Source: Lachnospiraceae bacterium
Lineage (GTDB): Bacteria > Bacillota > Clostridia > Lachnospirales > Lachnospiraceae
Direction: 5' to 3'
Length of the DNA: 64,000 nt
Assembly (NCBI GenBank): GCA_017621815.1
Contig: JAGASK010000039.1
Coordinates: 160,733 to 224,732, forward strand
Part shown: positions 44,178 to 52,981 of the stretch, piece after piece
Layout of the letters: each line of letters begins with the position of its first letter
Position numbering within the stretch: position 1 is the first letter of the stretch
Position numbers and translations under genes: made by a program
Notes under the pieces: generated by a model
What the model was told of the DNA's origin: nothing
Databases searched by the model: none
The model's input: the letters and a program-made list of their open reading frames with translations, nothing else

Positions 44178-45356
44178 TTAATGATGGAAAAGTCTGATTC
44201 CGGTAAATGCCATTGCCATATCATACTTGTCACAGCATTCAATAACCAGGTCATCCCTTACGGAACCGCCGGGCTGCGCAATATATTTTACACCGCTCTT
44301 ATGTGCCCGCTCTACATTATCAGAGAAGGGGAAGAATGCATCTGAACCAAGGGTTACATCCTGCATCTTATCAAGCCATGCTCTCTTTTCTTCTCTTGTA
44401 AACACAGGGGGTTTTTCTTTAAATACTCTCTGCCATGCTCCTTCGGCAAGTACATCCATATATTCTTCGCCGATATAATTATCAATGGCATTATCCCTGT
44501 CTGCCCTTCCAAGGCTGTCCACGAACTGAAGGTTCAGTACCTGAGGCGACTGACGCAGGAACCAGTTATCTGCTTTCTGGCCTGCCAGCCTTGTACAGTG
44601 TACTCTCGACTGCTGCCCTGCTCCGATTCCGATTGCCTGTCCGTCCTTTACATAGCATACAGAGTTAGACTGAGTATACTTCAAAGTAATCAGGGCAATC
44701 TTCATATCGATTAACGCACTTTCGGGAATTTCCTTATTTTTTGTAACAACATTGGACAATAAATCCCCGTCAATATCCAGCTCGTTTCTTCCCTGCTCAA
44801 AAGTAATTCCATATACCTGCTTTTTCTCAACAGGCGCAGGAACATAGGATTCATCAATCTGAATAACGTTGTAAGCGCCTTTTTTCTTCGCTTTCAGAAG
44901 TTCCAGGGCTTCCTGCGTATACCCCGGCGCAATAACGCCATCTGAAACTTCTCTTTTAATGAGGCGGGCAGTATCCGCATCGCATACATCAGATAATGCG
45001 ATAAAATCACCAAAGGAACTCATTCTGTCCGCACCTCTTGCTCTTGCATAGGCACAGGCAAGGGGCGATAATTCTCCAAGGTCATCCACCCAGTAAATTT
45101 TAGCCAGTGTCTCTGTTAACGGAAGCCCTACTGCAGCGCCTGCGGGAGATACGTGTTTAAAAGAAGTGGCTGCCGGAAGACCTGTTGCTTTCTTCAATTC
45201 CTTCACCAGCTGCCAGCCGTTAAACGCATCCAGAAAGTTAATATATCCCGGCTTTCCGTTCAGCACAGTGACAGGGAGGTCACTTCCATCCTCCATAAAA
45301 ATTCTGGAAGGCTTCTGATTCGGGTTACATCCGTATTTTAATTCTATTTCATTCAT
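44178..45356 (-). CDS. AICAR transformylase, stand-alone (PurH C-terminal type)
   Basis: A 392-residue phosphoribosylaminoimidazolecarboxamide formyltransferase. It transfers a formyl group from 10-formyl-THF to AICAR, the ninth step of IMP synthesis. Motifs include L-K-Y-G-C-N-P-N-Q-K-P, the catalytic K-H at S-F-K-H-V-S-P-A-G-A, and G-A-G-Q-Q-S-R-V-H-C-T. The MGS-like IMP cyclohydrolase domain of bifunctional PurH is absent; the PurO-type protein encoded 45 bases upstream takes that role. This is a natural split, not a truncation, since the N-terminus is complete and has its own start. Confidence 0.93.
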   Translation of the reverse strand: MNEIELKYGCNPNQKPSRIFMEDGSDLPVTVLNGKPGYINFLDAFNGWQLVKELKKATGLPAATSFKHVSPAGAAVGLPLTETLAKIYWVDDLGELSPLACAYARARGADRMSSFGDFIALSDVCDADTARLIKREVSDGVIAPGYTQEALELLKAKKKGAYNVIQIDESYVPAPVEKKQVYGITFEQGRNELDIDGDLLSNVVTKNKEIPESALIDMKIALITLKYTQSNSVCYVKDGQAIGIGAGQQSRVHCTRLAGQKADNWFLRQSPQVLNLQFVDSLGRADRDNAIDNYIGEEYMDVLAEGAWQRVFKEKPPVFTREEKRAWLDKMQDVTLGSDAFFPFSDNVERAHKSGVKYIAQPGGSVRDDLVIECCDKYDMAMAFTGIRLFHH

Positions 45357-45401
45357 ACTTGACTCCTTTCATTGCTTCAAAGCACGTTGTTTTCTATACT
45401 A

Positions 45402-46115
45402 TTAATTGTTTTTATTGACTATCTTACTGCGGTATTCTCCTGTTGCAATGTCTATATACCTTACAAAAAGTGAAACCTTATTTTCTTCATTAAGGCTCTC
45501 CCAAAGCATATTCGTAAAAGCATCCATATCATTCGGAATTGCTACAAGCTTAGGTTCTCCTTCAAAGCTGGGGAGAGGATTTCCGTCATGCATATAGGTA
45601 TGAATAAAATGTCCTTCTCCTGCAGTAGGATTTTCATAAGCAAAAGTATATCTGTGGCAGCTGTCAGGATTTCCGTTATTGCTCTTTAATATGGACATAG
45701 CATAATTATAGTTTCCGTTTTCCAGATGCATAATGCCGGAAATACGAGGAGTATAATTAGGAGCGTCCGGCTCAAATTCCCTGCTTCTTAAAGACTGTTC
45801 AAAGGTCAGCTGCTTATCCATGCCCTCATAAATGGTGTCTGTCTGGTCTCCGTTAGTAACAATGGTTTTATTACCAAGCACCCTTACCGGCGCATAAATA
45901 ATAAGACTTGGATCCTCTAACTTGGAAGGGTCAAAAGCCTGGGTTCTGATGCCTTTTCCGTCCTCTACAAAAACACGGTTTCTGCTGTTAGAGCTTCTTC
46001 CCATAATAAAATACGCCGTAACCGCATACTTCTCGTCAGCAGATTTGCCGATTACAATTCCTCTTCCGGGATATGCATTGCTTTTCAGTTCTTCTTCCAG
46101 TGACAACATCTTCAT
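45402..46115 (-). CDS. purO: IMP cyclohydrolase, PurO type
   Basis: A 237-residue IMP cyclohydrolase of the family first known from archaea (PF07826 type). It closes the ring of FAICAR to give IMP. Typical segments are Y-P-G-R-G-I-V-I-G, A-Y-F-I-M-G-R-S-S-N-S-R-N-R-V-F and Y-T-P-R-I-S-G-I. GGAGG 7 bases before ATG 46115 decides the start; longer in-frame readings run back into the riboswitch terminator. It is cotranscribed with AICAR transformylase and controlled by the ZTP riboswitch upstream. Confidence 0.92.
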   Translation of the reverse strand: MKMLSLEEELKSNAYPGRGIVIGKSADEKYAVTAYFIMGRSSNSRNRVFVEDGKGIRTQAFDPSKLEDPSLIIYAPVRVLGNKTIVTNGDQTDTIYEGMDKQLTFEQSLRSREFEPDAPNYTPRISGIMHLENGNYNYAMSILKSNNGNPDSCHRYTFAYENPTAGEGHFIHTYMHDGNPLPSFEGEPKLVAIPNDMDAFTNMLWESLNEENKVSLFVRYIDIATGEYRSKIVNKNN

Positions 46116-46156
46116 TTTCTTTCCTCCTCTTTTTGTGAGCTTTGTCAAATTGAATA

Positions 46157-46202
46157 ACAAAAACCGCCTGAGCGGCACTTTAAAAAGTGGTCGCCCAGGC
46201 GG
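46157..46202 (-). terminator. expression-platform terminator of the ZTP riboswitch
   Basis: A long GC-rich hairpin on the minus strand begins with CCGCCTGGGCG and closes with the matching CGCTCAGGCGG, followed by TTTTTG. Its first arm is also the 3' pseudoknot strand of the aptamer, so ligand binding and termination exclude each other. Confidence 0.9.
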
Positions 46203-46285
46203 TCGGCATTCTTATCAAAACCGCGCTCCCTGTGAGTACCCTCACAACGGTTACCCGTCTTCCGCCAGTTGCGCAGCCCTTTCTG
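46190..46285 (-). ncRNA. ZTP (ZMP/ZTP, pfl) riboswitch
   Basis: The minus strand carries the conserved blocks of the pfl motif: ACTGGCGGA, then GGGAGCGCGG, then CCGCCTGGGC. A P1 pairing CTGCGC/GCGCGG can be drawn, as can a hairpin TGTGAG/CTCACA between them and a pseudoknot GGCGG/CCGCC. The class senses ZMP (AICAR) and ZTP, which accumulate when 10-formyl-THF is short. Binding should prevent terminator formation and raise expression of purO and AICAR transformylase. This fits, since those enzymes consume ZMP. Confidence 0.92.
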
Positions 46286-46290
46286 CAATC

Positions 46291-46320
46291 ATAGTAACAT
46301 GAGTGCCGCTTTATTGGCAA
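46291..46320 (-). promoter_or_regulatory. sigma-A promoter of the ZTP riboswitch-purO operon
   Basis: Minus-strand TTGCCA (46315-46320), an 18-base spacer and TACTAT (46291-46296), just upstream of the aptamer. Confidence 0.7.
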
Positions 46321-46383
46321 GTAGGTTTTGGCATAAATTCTGTTTATTATTTGGAGGAACCAATAATTTCGGAAATCTTGTTG

Positions 46384-46914
46384 TCACGAAAGTTTCCCTT
46401 TTCTCACCCTCACAAACACCCAGACAGAACTGATAACATCCGCCACAAAAAAGAAATGCAGAATGCCATGCACCAGTGCAAAATTTTTCGACACTATGCC
46501 CTGCTTTCCTGCGCGAATCAGAGCATTCACTCCATACATGGATGTTGTTATTAACAGCAGCAAATCAATTACAAATAATATAAATATAATAACCGGGCTT
46601 ATGAATATCAGCGCCGGAACAACCATTGCCAGAAACATTGCCGCTCCTGACAAAAATACAACCAGATAAAACGGAATATGCAAAAGTTTGATTAACATAT
46701 TAAAGAAGGCCAGTTCATAACAGGAATTGTCTCCTTTATATAAACAGGCATTCACAATATTCATGACATAAACAACAACTGTCATGGCAATATAAAGCCA
46801 GATTAATTTTGAATATAAAGCTTCATTTGCGCTTCCTGCCATAAGGACAGCTATAAACAAATATGGCCATATCAGCAAAACCACAGGCAAAATTTTCTTA
46901 ACAATACCATTCAT
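46384..46914 (-). CDS. hypothetical integral membrane protein
   Basis: A 176-residue protein with about five hydrophobic spans (near 8-26, 36-55, 78-100, 102-123 and 150-167) and few charged residues outside the loops. No motif that I recognise. It starts 26 bases after the methionine aminopeptidase stop, so the two are probably cotranscribed. Function unknown. Confidence 0.75.
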   Translation of the reverse strand: MNGIVKKILPVVLLIWPYLFIAVLMAGSANEALYSKLIWLYIAMTVVVYVMNIVNACLYKGDNSCYELAFFNMLIKLLHIPFYLVVFLSGAAMFLAMVVPALIFISPVIIFILFVIDLLLLITTSMYGVNALIRAGKQGIVSKNFALVHGILHFFFVADVISSVWVFVRVRKGKLS

Positions 46915-46940
46915 TTCCCGTCTAAACTACATCCTTCCTT

Positions 46941-47813
46941 TTAATAAGTCAGAACCTCATGTCCGTCCTGCGTAACAGCAACCGTTATTTCCCACTGTGC
47001 AGAGGGTTTTCCGTCTTCGGTATAAACAGTCCAGCCGTCCTTATCATCAATATAGATTTCAGAAGTTCCCATATTTACCATTGGTTCTATAGTAAAGACC
47101 ATACCCGGCACCATCAGCATTTCCGTTCCTGCTTTTGTTACATAGCTGACAAAAGGCTCCTCATGGAATTCAAGGCCCACGCCGTGTCCGCCAATATCCA
47201 CGACTACACTGTAACCGTTTGCTTTCGCATGGTCATTGATGACCTGCGCCATATCACCAAGGAAATTCCATGGTTTCACCTGCTCAAGACCCAATTCAAC
47301 ACATTCTTTGGTTACCTGAACCAGTTTCTTTTTTTCCTCGCTCACTTCCCCAATACAAAACATTCTGGAGGAATCGGAAAAATATCCTTTGTATATAGTG
47401 GAGACATCTACATTTACAATATCGCCCTCCTGCAGTATTCTGTCCGGTGAAGGAATACCATGGCATACCACCTCATTAATAGAGGTACATACACTCTTGG
47501 GAAATCCTTCATAATTTAAAGGTGCCGGAATACCACCCATTCTTGTAGTCACATCATAAACCAGCTTATCAATTTCTTCCGTGCTTACACCGGGACCAAT
47601 CATTTTAGCCACTTCATCCAGAACCGCTATATTGATTACACTGCTTTCCTTAATTCCTTCTATCTGTTCTCTGCTTTTTAACATATCATGCCTGGGAACA
47701 ATATGTCCTTCCAGTTCATAATGATGAATTTTTTCATCCATTGCCATATGACAGCTCTTGTATTTCTTTCCGCTGCCGCACCAGCAGTGGTCGTTTCTTC
47801 CTAATTTTTCCAT
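46941..47813 (-). CDS. map: methionine aminopeptidase type I with N-terminal SEC-C motif
   Basis: A 290-residue metalloenzyme that removes the initiator methionine. The N-terminal zinc-binding SEC-C motif (H-C-W-C-G-S-G-K-K-Y-K-S-C-H) marks the type Ib-like form often found as a second MAP in Clostridia. The pita-bread core has metal ligands in N-V-D-V-S (Asp), S-D-S-S-R (Asp), G-H-G-V-G (His), T-I-E-P-M (Glu) and the final Q-W-E (Glu). AAGGAG 7 bases before ATG 47813 decides the start; the longer open frame extends back through the rpe terminator and is not credible. Confidence 0.94.
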   Translation of the reverse strand: MEKLGRNDHCWCGSGKKYKSCHMAMDEKIHHYELEGHIVPRHDMLKSREQIEGIKESSVINIAVLDEVAKMIGPGVSTEEIDKLVYDVTTRMGGIPAPLNYEGFPKSVCTSINEVVCHGIPSPDRILQEGDIVNVDVSTIYKGYFSDSSRMFCIGEVSEEKKKLVQVTKECVELGLEQVKPWNFLGDMAQVINDHAKANGYSVVVDIGGHGVGLEFHEEPFVSYVTKAGTEMLMVPGMVFTIEPMVNMGTSEIYIDDKDGWTVYTEDGKPSAQWEITVAVTQDGHEVLTY

Positions 47814-47861
47814 CCTTATACTCCTTGCAAAACCGCCTGCGGCGGCTGATTTTCTATAACA

Positions 47862-47904
47862 TAAAGAAAAAATCCCAGACACGCTATGTGTCTTAGATTT
47901 TTCT
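47862..47904 (-). terminator. terminator after rpe
   Basis: On the minus strand AGACAC-ATAGC-GTGTCT, extended by an A-rich/T-rich outer stem, runs into TTTTTTC. It lies directly behind the rpe stop and separates the pentose-phosphate genes from map. Confidence 0.75.
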
Positions 47905-47907
47905 CTG

Positions 47908-48576
47908 TCATTCTTTATTATATTCCTGAAATGCTTCCATAAAGCTGGAAATATTCTCGCAAATACTGCGCTTCTTAAATACAGCAGAACCGGCAACACA
48001 AATATCGGTTCCTGCCTCAATAATATCCCTTACATTTTTCTTTCCGACACCGCCGTCCACTTCTATTTTAACCGGCATTTCATTTTCATCAATATATTTC
48101 CTGAGCTGCCTGATTCTGTCATATGCCTCCGGCATAAAGGCCTGTCCGCCGAAGCCCGGCTCCACACTCATAATCAAAATCATCTCAACTTTATTAAGAT
48201 AAGGATAAACTGCTTCCACAGGTGTACCTGGCTTAATAGAAAGCCCTGCTTTTAAACCAAACTCATGAATTCTGTCAATAACAGCATCCACATCCTCTGC
48301 TGCTTCCAAATGGAATGTGATGCCGTCGGCACCACATTCCGCAAAATCTTTAATATAACGTATGGGGTCTACAATCATCAAATGCACATCAAAAAACTGA
48401 CTGCTTACCTCCCTGATGGATTTAATCAGGGGCATCCCAAAGGAAATGCTTGGAACAAATACCCCGTCCATAACATCAATGTGAAGATACTCTGCGCCCA
48501 GATTTTCCGTTTCTCTGATTTGTTCTCCTAATATACTGAAATCCGCTGCAAGAAGGGATGGCGCTAAAATATACAT
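47908..48576 (-). CDS. rpe: ribulose-phosphate 3-epimerase
   Basis: A 222-residue TIM-barrel enzyme that interconverts ribulose-5-phosphate and xylulose-5-phosphate. Motifs are L-A-P-S-L-L-A-A-D-F, the metal/catalytic H-I-D-V-M-D-G-V-F-V-P-S and D-V-H-L-M-I, M-S-V-E-P-G-F-G-G-Q, and V-D-G-G-V. GGAG lies 8 bases before ATG 48576; the ATG at 48582 is too close to it. It follows the split transketolase genes, so the operon covers the non-oxidative pentose-phosphate branch. Confidence 0.96.
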   Translation of the reverse strand: MYILAPSLLAADFSILGEQIRETENLGAEYLHIDVMDGVFVPSISFGMPLIKSIREVSSQFFDVHLMIVDPIRYIKDFAECGADGITFHLEAAEDVDAVIDRIHEFGLKAGLSIKPGTPVEAVYPYLNKVEMILIMSVEPGFGGQAFMPEAYDRIRQLRKYIDENEMPVKIEVDGGVGKKNVRDIIEAGTDICVAGSAVFKKRSICENISSFMEAFQEYNKE

Positions 48577-48613
48577 TATCATATCTCCATATCTTAAACT
48601 ATCTTTTCATTCT

Positions 48614-49555
48614 TTATTTCAAAAAATCCTTAATCTGCTCGTAAATTCCTTTGCCGTCCAGCTTATACTTCTCAACCAAAGCCGCTGCGGAACCGGATTC
48701 ACCGAACACATCCTGCATACCTATTTTCTTAACAGGAACAGGGAAAGATTTGCAAAGCGCATCACAGACAGCACTTCCAAGACCGCCGATAACAGAATGC
48801 TCTTCAGCCGTAACTACTTTGCCTGTCTTTTTAGCTGAATTAACAATAATTTCTTCGTCCAGAGGCTTAATGGTACAGATATTGATTACCTCTGCGCTTA
48901 TACCCTCTTCTGCCAGCATATCAGCTGCTTCCAACGCGCTGCCTACACAGATACCTGTTGCCACGATAGTCACATCGCTGCCTTCTCTTACCACAGTACC
49001 CTTGCCGATTTCAAATTTATAGTCAGGTCTGTCATTAATAACGGGGCATGCTGCACGTCCGAATCTGATATATACAGGTCCTTCATGCTCCACTGCTGCC
49101 CTGACTGCTGCCTTTGCTTCCACATCATCAGCAGGACACATAACCACCATGCCGGGAATTGTCCGCATCAAAGCGATATCTTCATTACACTGATGGGATG
49201 CTCCATCCTCACCTACAGTGATTCCTGCATGAGTAGCGCCGATTTTTACATTTAAATGAGGATAACCTACTGAATTTCTTACCTGTTCAAAAGCTCTTCC
49301 TGCTGCAAACATGGCAAAACTGCTGACAAAAGGAATTTTCCCCATAGTTGATAACCCGGCTGCAATACCCACCATGTTGCACTCCGCAATACCGCAGTCG
49401 ATATGTCTTTCCGGGTATGCCTTCTTAAATACACCTGTCTTAGTCGCTGCTGCAAGGTCAGCATCTAACACTACAAGATTCGGATACTCTGCTCCCAGTT
49501 CTACAAGGGCATTACCATAGCTTTCTCTGGTTGCAATTTTCTTTACATCTGCCAT
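48614..49555 (-). CDS. transketolase, C-terminal subunit
   Basis: A 313-residue subunit carrying the pyrimidine-binding and C-terminal domains of transketolase. The segment G-I-A-E-C-N-M-V-G-I-A-A-G-L holds the TPP-activating Glu, and T-V-G-E-D-G-A-S-H-Q lies in the active site. The final domain runs from V-T-I-V-A-T-G. Its start overlaps the stop of the N-terminal subunit by one base, so the two are made in equal amounts. Confidence 0.95.
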   Translation of the reverse strand: MADVKKIATRESYGNALVELGAEYPNLVVLDADLAAATKTGVFKKAYPERHIDCGIAECNMVGIAAGLSTMGKIPFVSSFAMFAAGRAFEQVRNSVGYPHLNVKIGATHAGITVGEDGASHQCNEDIALMRTIPGMVVMCPADDVEAKAAVRAAVEHEGPVYIRFGRAACPVINDRPDYKFEIGKGTVVREGSDVTIVATGICVGSALEAADMLAEEGISAEVINICTIKPLDEEIIVNSAKKTGKVVTAEEHSVIGGLGSAVCDALCKSFPVPVKKIGMQDVFGESGSAAALVEKYKLDGKGIYEQIKDFLK

Positions 49556-50397
49556 TATGCTTCCTCCCTGCTTAATTCTTCACTGATTTTTTCAAGGTCT
49601 GCCATTGCCACTGCATATTGTTCATCATTAGGCGCCTTGCCATGCCAGTCAACGCTTCCTTCCATGAAGGACACACCCTTGCCTTTTAAGCTGTGGGCAA
49701 TAATGGCTGTAGGCATTCCCTTCGTTTCACGGGCTTCCTTAAAAGCTGCGCGAATCGCATCAAAATCATGGGCATCCACATTAATTACATGAAAATTAAA
49801 AGCTTCAAATTTCTTGTCAATGGGATAAGGTGAACAAACATCTGCAATTGGTCCGTCTATCTGTAAACCATTGTTATCCACAATCACCACAAGATTGTCG
49901 AGTTTGCGGTGTCCCGCAAACATGGACGCTTCCCATACCTGTCCTTCTTCAAGCTCACCGTCTCCAAGAAGCGTATAAACTCTAATATCTTTATTATCCA
50001 TTTTTGCTGCAAGCGCCATACCTACAGCTGCGGAAATACCCTGTCCCAATGAACCGCTTGACATATCAACACCCGGTATGTACTGCATGCTGGGATGTCC
50101 CTGCAGATAAGAGCCAAGCTTACGAAGTGTTGTCAGATCCTCTACGGGAAAATATCCTCTGTTAGCCAGAGTAGAATAAAGACCGGGAGCAGTATGTCCC
50201 TTGGATAATACAAAACGGTCTCTGTTTTCCATTTTGGGGTTTGCAGGATCAATATTCATTTCTTCAAAATACAGATATGTATAGATATCCGCTGCCGACA
50301 GGGAACCGCCGGGATGACCTGCCTTTGCACTGTGTACTGCCGTAACGATGCCTTTACGCACCTCATTGGCAGCCTTTTTAAGCTCCAGATTATTCAT
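49555..50397 (-). CDS. transketolase, N-terminal subunit
   Basis: A 280-residue subunit with the diphosphate-binding half of transketolase. H-S-A-K-A-G-H-P-G-G-S-L-S and S-K-G-H-T-A-P-G-L-Y are conserved, and the TPP motif runs from G-D-G-E-L-E-E-G to D-N-N-G. Two-gene transketolases are normal in Clostridia and archaea, so this is not a broken gene. It heads the operon tktN-tktC-rpe. CGGAGG precedes ATG 50397. Confidence 0.95.
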   Translation of the reverse strand: MNNLELKKAANEVRKGIVTAVHSAKAGHPGGSLSAADIYTYLYFEEMNIDPANPKMENRDRFVLSKGHTAPGLYSTLANRGYFPVEDLTTLRKLGSYLQGHPSMQYIPGVDMSSGSLGQGISAAVGMALAAKMDNKDIRVYTLLGDGELEEGQVWEASMFAGHRKLDNLVVIVDNNGLQIDGPIADVCSPYPIDKKFEAFNFHVINVDAHDFDAIRAAFKEARETKGMPTAIIAHSLKGKGVSFMEGSVDWHGKAPNDEQYAVAMADLEKISEELSREEA

Positions 50398-50556
50398 GAT
50401 TACCTCCGTTCCAATACCTTTTAGCTTTTAAAAATTCCTTTCAACATCTTTCGATATTTTATCATATTTTCAAATATGCGTCTATAACATAATCATAGTA
50501 CTTTTCAGAACCTTCAATTCATATAATCAAATGAAAGCATATTCCGAGGTTTCTTC

Positions 50557-52407
50557 GTGCAAAATAAACAGAAAATAAATATTAAACAATGGTATATTTA
50601 TCCGGCTCTCATTATTCTGCTGCTTACCGCCCTTTTCTCCGTTTATTTTTTTATTGGCGATAAAATACGATTCAAAAGATTTTCAAAAAGCTTATTTATA
50701 TCCGAGCTTTCCGGTGATACTTTAAGCCTTCACTATACTATTGCCTATCCTGAAAATTACGGACTGGACACAAAAGCTGCCCTCCCCTGTTATACAGGCG
50801 GAGAAGCTGCCTCCGGCGACAAGGCGGAAATTCTGAAAATGCTCTCTTCCCTGTCACATATATCAAAAAATCTTTTAAGTGAATCAGATGCTTATACCTA
50901 TGACCTTTTAAACCGTTATCTGCTGCGGAAGCTTTCAGGTGCTGAGTTTAATTATTATGCGGAACCCTTTTCTCCCGGTTCCGGCATTCAGTCAGGACTT
51001 CCCATACTTCTTGCAGACTATACCTTCCGCAGAAAGCAGGATATTGAAGACTATCTTTCTATTCTGGACCAGACGGATGAATATTTTCAGGGTCTCTTAC
51101 TGTATGAAACGGAAAAAGCTGCTGCCGGCCTTTTCATGGCTGACTACTCAGCTGCCAAAGTAATAGAACAGTGTGATTCCATTATGGATAAAAAACAACT
51201 GGCAGAGGGCACTCATTTCCTTCACACCACCTTTGAAGAACGAATATCCGATTTAACGGAAAGCGGTCTGCTTACCGAGAAAGAGGCAGCGCAATATATT
51301 TCTGAAAACGACAGGCTTCTGACTACTGTCATGCAGCCTGCTTATGAACAGGCCGCAGATACCTTTACCATTCTGGAAGATAAGGGAACCAACAGGCAGG
51401 GGCTTTACTATTTCCCCGAAGGCAGAGATTACTATGAATATCTGCTCGCATCCACCACAGGAAGCGACCGCCCTGTATCCGAAATCAAACGACTGCTGTA
51501 TGATGACTTCAGGAATAACTATAATGCCATGCTCGCTCTTATTGCCAACTATCCTGAAATAGCAGATACTGCACTTGCCCCCTCTTATGATTTGCCCATA
51601 AGCGATCCTGCAGAAATGCTGCGGGATTTACAAAGCCGCATGGCAGAAGATTTCCCCGCTTTTCCTGTAAGCAACAATGATTTCAGAACCTCTGTCACCA
51701 TAAAAAATGTTTCTCCTTCCATGGAGGACTACTGCAGCCCGGCTTACTATCTTACACCGCCTATTGATGATATGAGCCGCAACATCATATATATCAACGG
51801 TAAAAACAAACCCGACAACCTGACACTCTACACTACTTTGGCTCATGAAGGCTATCCCGGCCATCTGTACCAGACTGTCTACAGTCAGCTGTTTATGGAA
51901 CAAAACAGCGTCTCTTCCATCCGCCACCTGCTCCACTATGGCGGCTATGTGGAAGGCTGGGCTTTTTATGTAGAAAATCTTTCTTATTTTTATGCCCGGG
52001 AACAGGCAAAAACAAATCCTTATGCTGCTGCCTGGTATGAGGCCTGCCGTCTGAACCGCAATATTCATTTGTGCCTGTATTCTTTACTTGATATTGCCAT
52101 TCATTATGACGGCGCCACACTCCCCCAGGTACAGGAAATACTGCAGAGCATCGGAGTGACCGATACTTCATCTGCAGCCGCCGTCTATGAATATATCGTA
52201 GAAGAACCTGTTAATTACTTAAAATATTATTTAGGGTACCTGGAAATTGAGCTTCTTAAATCACAGGCAAAAACTCTCTGGGGCGATGAATTTTCCTTAT
52301 ATCGTTTTCATAAGTTTGTTCTGGAAACGGGTCCTTCCGACTTTACAGGACTAAAGGACAGATTATATACTTCCGGGGCAGCTCTATCATCAAAAACGGA
52401 AGATTAA
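50557..52407 (+). CDS. DUF885 family metallopeptidase-like membrane protein
   Basis: A 616-residue protein with one N-terminal membrane span (about residues 12-33) and a large extracytoplasmic domain. The DUF885 signature includes H-E-G-Y-P-G-H-L-Y-Q, an HExxxxH-like metal site near residue 430. The later G-G-Y-V-E-G-W-A-F-Y-V-E segment probably supplies further ligands. The family is related to thermolysin-like peptidases, but substrates are mostly unknown. It starts with GTG at 50557, with GAGG 7 bases upstream. It is divergent from the transketolase operon. Confidence 0.88.
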   Translation: MQNKQKINIKQWYIYPALIILLLTALFSVYFFIGDKIRFKRFSKSLFISELSGDTLSLHYTIAYPENYGLDTKAALPCYTGGEAASGDKAEILKMLSSLSHISKNLLSESDAYTYDLLNRYLLRKLSGAEFNYYAEPFSPGSGIQSGLPILLADYTFRRKQDIEDYLSILDQTDEYFQGLLLYETEKAAAGLFMADYSAAKVIEQCDSIMDKKQLAEGTHFLHTTFEERISDLTESGLLTEKEAAQYISENDRLLTTVMQPAYEQAADTFTILEDKGTNRQGLYYFPEGRDYYEYLLASTTGSDRPVSEIKRLLYDDFRNNYNAMLALIANYPEIADTALAPSYDLPISDPAEMLRDLQSRMAEDFPAFPVSNNDFRTSVTIKNVSPSMEDYCSPAYYLTPPIDDMSRNIIYINGKNKPDNLTLYTTLAHEGYPGHLYQTVYSQLFMEQNSVSSIRHLLHYGGYVEGWAFYVENLSYFYAREQAKTNPYAAAWYEACRLNRNIHLCLYSLLDIAIHYDGATLPQVQEILQSIGVTDTSSAAAVYEYIVEEPVNYLKYYLGYLEIELLKSQAKTLWGDEFSLYRFHKFVLETGPSDFTGLKDRLYTSGAALSSKTED

Positions 52408-52438
52408 TAAGACAACTGCAATCATACAGCAGGCAGCC

Positions 52439-52891
52439 TTATTCCTCCATCATGCTTTCAATATATCCGCCATCCCAAAGCAGTATTTTCAGCTTTTTAG
52501 CCGCTTCTACTGCCGGGGTGGTGAAATATTGATTGGTCATTACGGCTCCTACCATTCTGTCATAATAATCTCTTCCCGCATAAGCCTCCTGAACAGCCTT
52601 CACGCCTACAGGCGCAGAGTAACGTTTGCATTGAACGGCATAAGTCACACCGTCTTTTTCCGCCAGAATATCAATTCCGTAATCACCGCTTCCTTTTGTA
52701 ACCTCCACCTCATCAAAACCGTGGCTTCTCAGTAGGTCCGCACAGAAAAATTCAAATTCATGTCCTTCCATATCTTCAAAGCCCTGTACCCTGCGCCTTT
52801 TAATAATCGCTTTGAAAAACAATGTACACAGCAGTGCCAGCAATATAATAATTATTAAAACGGCAATTATCATTTCTAACTTTATGTCCAT
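52439..52891 (-). CDS. membrane-anchored Mrr-type restriction endonuclease-like protein
   Basis: A 150-residue protein with one N-terminal transmembrane helix (about residues 8-27) followed by K-R-R-R, so the nuclease domain faces the cytoplasm. The Mrr_cat fold of the PD-(D/E)xK superfamily is visible: F-E-F-F-C-A-D-L-L-R-S-H-G-F, then G-D-Y-G-I-D-I and Q-C-K-R-Y as catalytic D and Q-x-K. Membrane-anchored Mrr-like proteins are common in Firmicutes, and their role (DNA quality control, stress) is unsettled. No methylase is nearby. It converges with the DUF885 gene 31 bases away. Confidence 0.88.
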   Translation of the reverse strand: MDIKLEMIIAVLIIIILLALLCTLFFKAIIKRRRVQGFEDMEGHEFEFFCADLLRSHGFDEVEVTKGSGDYGIDILAEKDGVTYAVQCKRYSAPVGVKAVQEAYAGRDYYDRMVGAVMTNQYFTTPAVEAAKKLKILLWDGGYIESMMEE

Positions 52892-52912
52892 TTTTACTCT
52901 TCTCCTGTTTAT

Positions 52913-52941
52913 TTGACAAAACGGTAAAACCTTCCTATACT
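52913..52941 (+). promoter_or_regulatory. sigma-A promoter of the AEC transporter gene
   Basis: Plus-strand TTGACA (52913-52918), a 17-base spacer and TATACT (52936-52941). Confidence 0.85.
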
Positions 52942-52981
52942 TTTTAACAATAGATTATGGAAGGAATTACTAAATTCAACT

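Noticed and set aside
44178-45356. truncated purH pseudogene
   Set aside because: The transformylase domain is complete with its own start, and a PurO-type cyclohydrolase is encoded just upstream.
47814-48020. N-terminal extension of methionine aminopeptidase
   Set aside because: The extra 69 codons run through the rpe terminator and the end of rpe, and a strong ribosome-binding site precedes ATG 47813.
48614-50397. transketolase broken in two
   Set aside because: Two-gene transketolases are normal in Clostridia, and the break lies at the known subunit boundary.
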